DNA of 64,000 nucleotides from Streptomyces olivaceus (lineage in GTDB: Bacteria > Actinomycetota > Actinomycetes > Streptomycetales > Streptomycetaceae), in contig NZ_JOFH01000014.1 of the NCBI RefSeq assembly GCF_000721235.1, positions 124,001 to 188,000 on the forward strand, written 5' to 3'. Below are positions 58,370 through 64,000 of the stretch, piece by piece. The position numbers were made by a program, and so were the translations under genes. Position 1 is the stretch's first letter. Each line of letters starts with the position of its first letter. The notes below the pieces were generated by a model, which saw nothing but the letters and a program-made list of their open reading frames with translations, did no database searches and had not been told where the DNA came from.

Positions 58370-59756
58370 ATGACGACATCTCAGGAAGAGCTGCTCCCTG
58401 GCACCCGGCGGGCGCTGCTGCACCGGATCGCCGTGGCCCAGGCGGAAGGGCGCGCACCGTCGCTCGTCGCAGCGGTCGTCCGGGACGGGCGGACCGTGTG
58501 GCACGGCGCACGGACCTCGGTCGACGGACACGGTCCGGACGGGCAGGTGCAGTACCGGATCGGCTCGATCACGAAGACCTTCACCGCTGTCCTCGTCCTG
58601 CGACTGCGTGACGAGGGTGTGCTGGATCTCGGGGACCCGCTGGAGCGGCATCTGCCCGGCACCGGAGGGGGGGACGGCCACGATCGCCGAGCTGCTGGCG
58701 CACTCGGGCGGACTGGCCGCCGAGTCGCCCGCTCCGTGGTGGGAGCGGACGCCTGGGTCGCTGCGGCCCGAGCTGGCGGATGTTCTGGGCCGGCAGCCGC
58801 TCCTGCACCCCGTAGGCCGCCGGCACCACTACTCCAACCCCGGCTACACCCTGCTCGGAGCGCTGGTCGAGAAGGTGCGCGGCGCCCCGTGGGAGGACGT
58901 GCTGCGGCGGGAGGTGCTGGAACCGCTGGAGCTGGAGCGTACGAGCAGCCGGCCGAGTGCCCCGCACGCCGGTGGCTGGGCGGTGCATCCGTGGGCCGAC
59001 GTGATGCTGGCCGAGCCCGCCGAGGACCTCGGGTTGATGGCCCCGGCAGGTCAGCTCTGGTCCAGCACCGGGGACCTGGCCCGGTTCGCCGTCTTCCTGG
59101 CGGAGGGGGACGACAGGGTCCTCGGCGCCGAGAGCGTGCGGGAGATGAGGGCGCCCGCCGCGCCCTCCGAGGCCGCGGACGTCGCGGACGGTGCCGCGTA
59201 CGGCCTGGGGCTGCAGATCCAGCACCGGGACGGGCGGCTGCTGGTCGGGCACTCGGGCTCGCTGCCGGGCTTTCTGGCCAACCTCACCCTCTCCGTGGAG
59301 GACGACGTCGCCGCGGTGGTACTGGCCAACTGCACCTCCGGGCCGTTGCTCGCCGGGGTCGGCGCCGATCTCGTGCGCATCGTCGCGGAGACGGAGCCCC
59401 GGATCCCCGAACCATGGCGTCCGATGCCGGAGGCCGATGCCTCCGTCCTGGAGCTGGCGGGGCAGTGGTACTGGGGGACGCATGCCTTCGCGCTGCGGCT
59501 GACAGCTGACGGGGGCGTCTCGCTGGGGCCGCTGTCGGGGCAGGGGCGCCGCTCGCGCTTCCGGGCGAACGGCGACGGGAGCTGGACGGGGCTGGAGGGT
59601 TACTACGCCGGGGAACTGCTGAAGGCGGTGCGGCGCCCGGACGGAACGGTGAGTCACCTGGACCTCGGGTCGTTCGTCTTCACTCGCAGTCCGTACGACG
59701 AAGAGGCCGACGTGCCGGGTGGCGTGGACCCGGAGGGGTGGCGGGGGATCGGATAA
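58370..59756 (+). pseudogene. serine hydrolase (beta-lactamase-like), frameshifted
   Basis: Two frames encode one beta-lactamase-family protein. The first (ATG 58370) has the Ser-x-x-Lys nucleophile SITK (Ser66). The second carries YSNPGY and the HSGS loop and runs to the stop at 59756. They join at 58667-58673, a run of seven Gs; with six the reading would continue GGGTATIAEL and the protein would be about 460 residues. Such enzymes are D-Ala-D-Ala-carboxypeptidase- or esterase-like. The lesion can be a real slippage mutation, a switchable G-tract or a sequencing error. Confidence 0.85.
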
Positions 59757-59769
59757 CCGCCGCCCGGCC

Positions 59770-59817
59770 CGGTGAGGGGCGGTCCTGTTTCACGTGAAAC
59801 AGGACCGCCCCTCACCG
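59770..59817. other. parS: parS in a 48-bp perfect palindrome
   Basis: GTTTCACGTGAAAC at 59787-59800 is the centre of a perfect palindrome with 17 more paired bases on each side, between the convergent serine hydrolase and acetyltransferase genes. As RNA it would be a very stable hairpin and should end both transcripts. Confidence 0.95.
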
Positions 59818-59847
59818 CGGGGGAAGGCACCTGATGGAGGTGCTTTG

Positions 59848-60300
59848 TCAGAGCTGGAGCTTGAACCCCGTGTGCGAGGCGGAGAATCCGAGACGTTCGT
59901 AGAAGCGGTGGGCGTCGGTACGGGTGTTGTCGGAGGTGAGCTGCACCAGATGGCACCCTTGCCGCCGGGACTCGTCGACCGCCCACTCGATGAGTTGCGT
60001 GCCCAGGCCGCTGCCGCGTTCCCCGGCGTGGATGCGCACGCCCTCGATGATCGACCGGGTGGCGCCGCGCCGGGACAGGCCCGGGACGACCGTCAACTGA
60101 AGGGTGCCGACGACCCGTTCGTCGCGGACAGCGACGACCACATGCTGGTTCGGATCGCTGCTGAGGCGTTCGAGCGCGGCCAGGTAGGGGGCCAGGTCGT
60201 CCGGCGACTCGCGCTGAGCACCCAGAGGGTCGTCGGCGAGCATCGCGACGACCGCGGGGATGTCGGCGGCGGTGGCGGGGCGTATTTCAAGATCTCCCAT
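59848..60300 (-). CDS. GNAT acetyltransferase (150 residues)
   Basis: The product has the GNAT signature GERGSGLGTQLIEWAVDE near residues 93-110 and the C-terminal HRFYERLGFSASHTGFKLQL. It resembles small N-acetyltransferases with a MarR-regulated neighbour; the substrate is unknown. It starts at ATG 60300 and lies 37 bases after the MarR gene, so the two are probably co-transcribed. Confidence 0.9.
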   Translation of the reverse strand: MGDLEIRPATAADIPAVVAMLADDPLGAQRESPDDLAPYLAALERLSSDPNQHVVVAVRDERVVGTLQLTVVPGLSRRGATRSIIEGVRIHAGERGSGLGTQLIEWAVDESRRQGCHLVQLTSDNTRTDAHRFYERLGFSASHTGFKLQL

Positions 60301-60337
60301 AGCCGCACTCTAAGACCGAGGTGCCGACGGGTGCGTC

Positions 60338-60802
60338 CTAGGCGGGCACGGGTGTCTTGAGGGTCTCCACGGCCTTGACGAGAGGAGCCAGGTCGGGGTC
60401 GGCTGCCGCCTCGTCGAGGGCTTCACGCAGGGCTGCGTCATTCGTGGGCCGCGCGTCGCTCAGCAGCTTCAGACCGGCCGCCGTGACATTGGTGTAGATG
60501 CCGCGCCGGTCGGTGGGACACAGATAGCGCTCGAGCAGGCCGCGGTCCTCCAGCCGGGTGACCAGGCGGGTGGTCGCGCTCTGGCTGAGGACGACGGCGT
60601 CCGCGACCTGCTTCATCTGCAGATGCCCGCCGTCGCCGTCGTGCTGCCGGCTGAGCACGTCGAGCAGGGAGTACTCGCGGACGCTCAGGTCGTGCCCGGA
60701 CTGCAGGGCACGTTCGATACGCGCCTCGATCCTTCCGTGCAGCAGAGAGAGCGCGCACCAGCCCTGGGAGAGGGCGGTGAGGGCGGGATCCGTCGCTGTC
60801 AT
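60338..60802 (-). CDS. MarR-family regulator
   Basis: The 154-residue product has a winged helix (QMKQVADAVVLSQSATTRLV and EDRGLLERYLCPTDRRGIYT). The ATG at 60802 has GGAGGA about 5 bases upstream. It is divergent from an MFS exporter; a palindrome between them (60863-60885) is the likely shared operator, and a ligand probably releases repression of the exporter. Confidence 0.92.
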   Translation of the reverse strand: MTATDPALTALSQGWCALSLLHGRIEARIERALQSGHDLSVREYSLLDVLSRQHDGDGGHLQMKQVADAVVLSQSATTRLVTRLEDRGLLERYLCPTDRRGIYTNVTAAGLKLLSDARPTNDAALREALDEAAADPDLAPLVKAVETLKTPVPA

Positions 60803-60862
60803 GTGTTCCTCCGTCCCGGAGCGGCTGAGACCAGGGTAGACCAGCGTCGCGGTAGTCGGCGT

Positions 60863-60885
60863 TTGCATATAGCCCGCGTATGCAA
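60863..60885. promoter_or_regulatory. MarR-type operator
   Basis: TTGCATA, nine bases, then its complement TATGCAA, midway between divergent marR and MFS genes. AT-rich arms with this spacing are typical of MarR sites. Confidence 0.65.
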
Positions 60886-60941
60886 TTATTGTGAGCACAC
60901 GCTAAGCGCCCTTGCAATCTTCTGGAAGGTGTACTCCCGCC

Positions 60942-62153
60942 ATGCCTCTCGCGCTTCTGGCCCTCGCGATCGGGGCCTTCGGGATCGGGACGACCGAGTT
61001 CGTGATCATGGGTTTGCTGCCCGAGGTCGCGAGCGACTACGGCGTCTCCATCCCCACCGCCGGCTACCTGGTGACCGGATACGCGCTCGGCGTGATGTTC
61101 GGCGCCCCGCTGATGACCGTGCTCGGCACCAGGGTCCCGCGCAAGCGGATGCTGATGCTGCTGATGGGCCTGTTCATCGTCGGCAACCTGCTCTCCGCAC
61201 TCGCTCCGGCCTTCGCCGTCATGCTGATCGGCCGTGTCGTCGCCTCCCTCGCCCACGGCGCCTTCTTCGGCATCGGTTCGGTCGTCGCGGCCGACCTGGT
61301 CGCCCCGCACAAGAAGGCCGGCGCGATCGCGATGATGTTCACCGGACTGACCGTCGCCAACGTCGTCGGTGTACCGCTGGGCACGCTCGTCGGGCAGGCC
61401 GCAGGCTGGCGGGTCACCTTCGCCGCCGTCGCCGCGCTCGGCGTCGTCGGCCTGCTGGGGGTCGCCAGGCTGGTCCCCGACGTGCCCCGGGCGGAGGGAG
61501 TGCGGCTGCGGCACGAACTGGCCGCGTTCAAGAACGTCCAGGTCCTGCTCGCGATGGCCATGACCGTTCTCGGCTTCGGCGGTGTCTTCGCGGCCATCAC
61601 GTACATCGCGCCGATGATGACCCGTGTCGCGGGATTCGCGGACGGCTCGGTGACCTGGCTGCTGGTCCTCTTCGGCCTCGGCATGGTCGGAGGCAATCTC
61701 GTCGGCGGCAGGTTCGCCGACCGCGCTCTGATGCCCATGCTGTACATCTCGTTGGGCGCCCTGTCCGTCGTGCTCGCCCTCTTCACCCTCACCGCGCACG
61801 ACAAGGTCGCCTCGGCCGTGACCCTCTTCCTGATCGGCGCACTCGGCTTCGCCACGGTCCCGCCCCTGCAGAAGCGCGTCCTCGACCACGCGCACGGCGC
61901 CCCGACACTGGCCTCGGCCGTGAACATCGGCGCCTTCAACCTCGGCAACGCGCTCTCCGCCTGGCTCGGGGGCGTCGTCATCGCGGCCGGCCTCGGCTAC
62001 ACGGCCCCGAACTGGGTCGGCGCCGTTCTCGCCGCCGCGGCCCTCGTCCTCGCCGTTGTCTCGGCCACTCTCGAACGGCGCGGCAGCGCGTCCCGCGGAG
62101 TGGTCGCCGGATCGGTGCCCGCGGAGCAGCGGTCAGCCGCCGTCCACCACTGA
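60942..62153 (+). CDS. MFS exporter (DHA1 family)
   Basis: The 403-residue product has 12 hydrophobic segments and DHA1 features: GAFGIGTTEFVIMGLLPEVA in helix 1, LGTRVPRKRMLML in the loop after helix 2, and the antiporter motif VVGVPLGTLVGQ. This is the family of AraJ/YdhP-type drug or arabinose exporters. Start ATG 60942, with GGAAGG about 12 bases upstream. Control by the divergent MarR protein is likely. Confidence 0.92.
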   Translation: MPLALLALAIGAFGIGTTEFVIMGLLPEVASDYGVSIPTAGYLVTGYALGVMFGAPLMTVLGTRVPRKRMLMLLMGLFIVGNLLSALAPAFAVMLIGRVVASLAHGAFFGIGSVVAADLVAPHKKAGAIAMMFTGLTVANVVGVPLGTLVGQAAGWRVTFAAVAALGVVGLLGVARLVPDVPRAEGVRLRHELAAFKNVQVLLAMAMTVLGFGGVFAAITYIAPMMTRVAGFADGSVTWLLVLFGLGMVGGNLVGGRFADRALMPMLYISLGALSVVLALFTLTAHDKVASAVTLFLIGALGFATVPPLQKRVLDHAHGAPTLASAVNIGAFNLGNALSAWLGGVVIAAGLGYTAPNWVGAVLAAAALVLAVVSATLERRGSASRGVVAGSVPAEQRSAAVHH

Positions 62154-62262
62154 CCCGTCGCGGCAGCGGACCGCGGAGCCGGGTACGTCCCCCCTGCGGC
62201 CCTCGCGCCTCGACGACCACCACAGCACACCCACCATTCGACACCACGCCAGGAGAAGTTCC

Positions 62263-62682
62263 ATGACCACCACCGCCGTCGCCCCGCTGACCGTCCAGGA
62301 CGCCGAAACCCTCGTCACCGCCGCCCATCGCGCCGCCGAGGACGCCGGGGTCACCGTCAGCGTCACGGTCCTCGACGCGGGAGGCCATCTGCTCGCCTTC
62401 CGGCGCGACGACCGCGCCGTGCTGATCTCCGGTGAGACCAGCACCCGCAAGGCCTACACGGCCCTCCAGTTGAACGCCCCCACCGCCGATCTCGTCGACG
62501 CCGTCCAGCCCGGAGGCCTCTTCCACACCCTGCCCACGGCGCTCGACCGGCCCCTGCTGTTCATCGCGGGCGGTGTGCCCGTGCACCGTGGGGGCCGGCT
62601 GATCGGCGCGATCGGGGTGGGCGGCGGCGCACCCGGGCAGGACCACGGTTTCGCCTCGTCGGCCGTGCGGGCCCTCGCCTGA
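62263..62682 (+). CDS. HbpS/GlcG-family heme-binding-like protein
   Basis: The 139-residue product is a single GlcG/HbpS domain (VTVSVTVLDAGGHLLAF, GAIGVGGGAPGQDH). In Streptomyces reticuli HbpS is a secreted heme-binding sensor accessory protein; this one lacks a signal peptide, so it is probably cytosolic and of unknown function. ATG 62263 has AGGAGAA 6 bases upstream. It lies 109 bases after the MFS gene and may share its transcript. Confidence 0.88.
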   Translation: MTTTAVAPLTVQDAETLVTAAHRAAEDAGVTVSVTVLDAGGHLLAFRRDDRAVLISGETSTRKAYTALQLNAPTADLVDAVQPGGLFHTLPTALDRPLLFIAGGVPVHRGGRLIGAIGVGGGAPGQDHGFASSAVRALA

Positions 62683-62703
62683 CGGCGTGAACCCCGTACG
62701 GCG

Positions 62704-63570
62704 TCAGCCCGCCGCCACCGTCAGCGGGGCGAACCTCCGGTTCCAGTCACCGGGCAGCTCGGTGATGCCGTACGTCATGACGGCGTTCGGGGCCACCGGG
62801 GTCAGGCCACGTTCCTTCAGCCAGGCCAGCAACCCCTCGTGCCGCGCGTCGACGTCCGTGCGCAGCGGTCGGTCGGTGCGTGCGGCCAGGGAGCCGAACA
62901 GTGCCTTCGCCGTTTCGGTGTCGCGCGCGATGAGCGGTCCCACGACGTGGGTGTCCATGTTCGGCCAGGCCGCCGCGTACCCGGTGATCCGGCCGTTCTC
63001 CTCGGCCACGCGCAGCTGGTCCGCGAAGGCGGGCAGCCGCGCGAGGACGTGCGTGCGGTCGGCGCCGAACACGTCCTCGTCGAGCCGGACGATCGTGCTG
63101 AGGTCCTCGGCCGTGGCCGCCCGAGTGGCGACGCCGGGCACGGAAGCGGCCGGGGTGAAACGTCCGCGCATCATCTCCGCGCGGCCGGTGACCTTGAAGC
63201 CGAGCTCCTCGTAGAGCGGGCGGCCGTAGGGCGTCGCATGCAGGGTCAGGGGGGTGGTGCCCAGCAGGGAGACGACGTGGCGCATCAACCGGCGCCCGAT
63301 GCCCCGACGGGCGTGCCGCTCGGCGACCAGCACCATCCCGATGCCGGCGAGCGACGGGCGCCCGTGCGGTCCGTACTCGGTGACGGTGCAGGCGGCGACG
63401 AGGCCGCCGCCCGGGTCGTCGATGCCGTACCCCTGCCCGGCCGTGAGGAGGAACCCCCACTTGTGCTCCTCGCGCGGCCACCCCCGGTCCTCGGACAGGT
63501 CTGCGCAGGCAGGGAGATCGCGGAGCGTCAGACGGCGGATCGGCGCGGAAGCGGCGGAAGGTGTCGGCAC
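62704..63570 (-). CDS. GNAT acetyltransferase, two-domain
   Basis: The product is about 288 residues, read from GTG 63570, with two GNAT-like halves. The first has AERHARRGIGRRLMRHVVSL (the acetyl-CoA motif) and HATPYGRPLYEELGFK; the second, from about residue 140, is degenerate in its motif. Such tandem GNATs often have one active and one structural domain. The start is uncertain: GTG 63570 has no ribosome site, and ATG 63642 would add 24 residues. The substrate is unknown. Confidence 0.82.
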   Translation of the reverse strand: MPTPSAASAPIRRLTLRDLPACADLSEDRGWPREEHKWGFLLTAGQGYGIDDPGGGLVAACTVTEYGPHGRPSLAGIGMVLVAERHARRGIGRRLMRHVVSLLGTTPLTLHATPYGRPLYEELGFKVTGRAEMMRGRFTPAASVPGVATRAATAEDLSTIVRLDEDVFGADRTHVLARLPAFADQLRVAEENGRITGYAAAWPNMDTHVVGPLIARDTETAKALFGSLAARTDRPLRTDVDARHEGLLAWLKERGLTPVAPNAVMTYGITELPGDWNRRFAPLTVAAG

Positions 63571-63711
63571 GCAGGTCAGGCTGGCCGACAGCGGCCGTCC
63601 GCGTCCACCTCTTTCCGGTGGGACACGTGAGCTTTTGGCCATGTCGTGGCCGGCCGCACAGCGGGCCGACACCTGCCGGACGCCCGGTCGGCCGGACAGC
63701 CGCCGCCCCTG

Positions 63712-64000
63712 TCAGCCGAGGTCGGAGGCGTGCAGGGCCAGTACGCCCTCGATGTTGCCGTCCAGATAGTGCCGCAGCGACAGTGGTACCAGGTGGACGG
63801 AGGCGATCCCGACCCTGGTGAACGGGACGCGGACGATCTCGTACTCACCCGCGGGCTCATCGACCTCGGGGCCGTGCCGGAGCGCCGGATCCATGGACTC
63901 CAGGTGGCAGACGAAGAAGTGCTGCACCTTCACCCCGGTCGCGCCGCCGTCGTCGCCGATGTGCTCCACCGTGTCCACGAAGCAGGGCACCACATCGCTG
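63712..64000 (-). CDS. truncated gene, possible NUDIX-type hydrolase
   Basis: The reading frame is open from the right edge of the window to a stop at 63712. It shows a C-terminal part (VQHFFVCHLESMD, FTRVGIASVHLVPLSLRHYL) that resembles the last strands of NUDIX hydrolases, but the Nudix box itself would lie beyond the window. Function cannot be stated. Confidence 0.5.
   Translation of the reverse strand, partial: SDVVPCFVDTVEHIGDDGGATGVKVQHFFVCHLESMDPALRHGPEVDEPAGEYEIVRVPFTRVGIASVHLVPLSLRHYLDGNIEGVLALHASDLG

Overview
The window is the replication-origin region of a high-GC actinobacterium, almost certainly a Streptomyces. Evidence: very high G+C at third codon positions; gene order dnaA-dnaN-gnd-recF-DUF721-gyrB-gyrA on one side of the origin and rpmH-rnpA-yidD-yidC-jag-rsmG-parA-parB on the other; a 650-residue DnaA with a long Pro/Tyr/Asp-rich domain II; Streptomyces-type parS sites (GTTTCACGTGAAAC); TTGTCCACA DnaA boxes; and a SigR-type promoter before trxB.

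Layout. 1-7000 is the most variable part: the tail of an unidentified gene, a [3Fe-4S] ferredoxin, a 1354-residue HTH-NTPase-WD40 protein, a family 2 glycosyltransferase and an FkbM methyltransferase, ending at a tRNA-Ile. 7145-17161 is the leftward replication block (DUF3566 protein, gyrA, gyrB, DUF721/DciA-like, recF, gnd, dnaN). oriC lies at 17162-18010 with about 19 DnaA-box matches, followed by dnaA. 20018-20393 is a divergent dnaA/rpmH promoter region with DnaA boxes. 20394-26395 holds ribosomal protein L34, RNase P protein, membrane insertion (YidD, YidC, Jag), RsmG and ParAB. 26578-37269 carries thioredoxin/thioredoxin reductase and a leftward envelope block (DUF6049, murJ, pseudokinase, sigM, anti-sigma). 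37496-50348 has cca, inositol-phosphate synthase with a PadR regulator and its palindrome, a class A PBP, a GT87 transferase, an alanine-racemase-like protein and FemX. 50624-55734 is rpsF-ssb-rpsR-rplI, a MATE exporter and dnaB. 55795-64000 is accessory: a two-component system, a frameshifted serine hydrolase, three small acetyltransferase/regulator units, a MarR-MFS-HbpS cluster and a truncated gene at the right edge.

How it works together: DnaA acts at oriC and probably on its own promoter; DnaN, RecF, GyrAB, Ssb and DnaB supply the replication machinery; ParA and ParB act on eleven perfect parS sites and one variant, all to the right of oriC. MurJ, the pseudokinase, PBP, FemX and the racemase-like protein serve peptidoglycan synthesis.

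Main anomalies: gnd seems to have lost about 37-40 codons in frame, including its catalytic Lys/Asn/Glu segment; a serine hydrolase is frameshifted at a run of seven Gs; a dense DnaA-box-like cluster precedes dnaB; several parS sites sit at the centre of long perfect palindromes between convergent genes; and parS is read as Val-Ser-Arg-Glu-Thr inside three proteins. I found no CRISPR array, prophage or insertion sequence.
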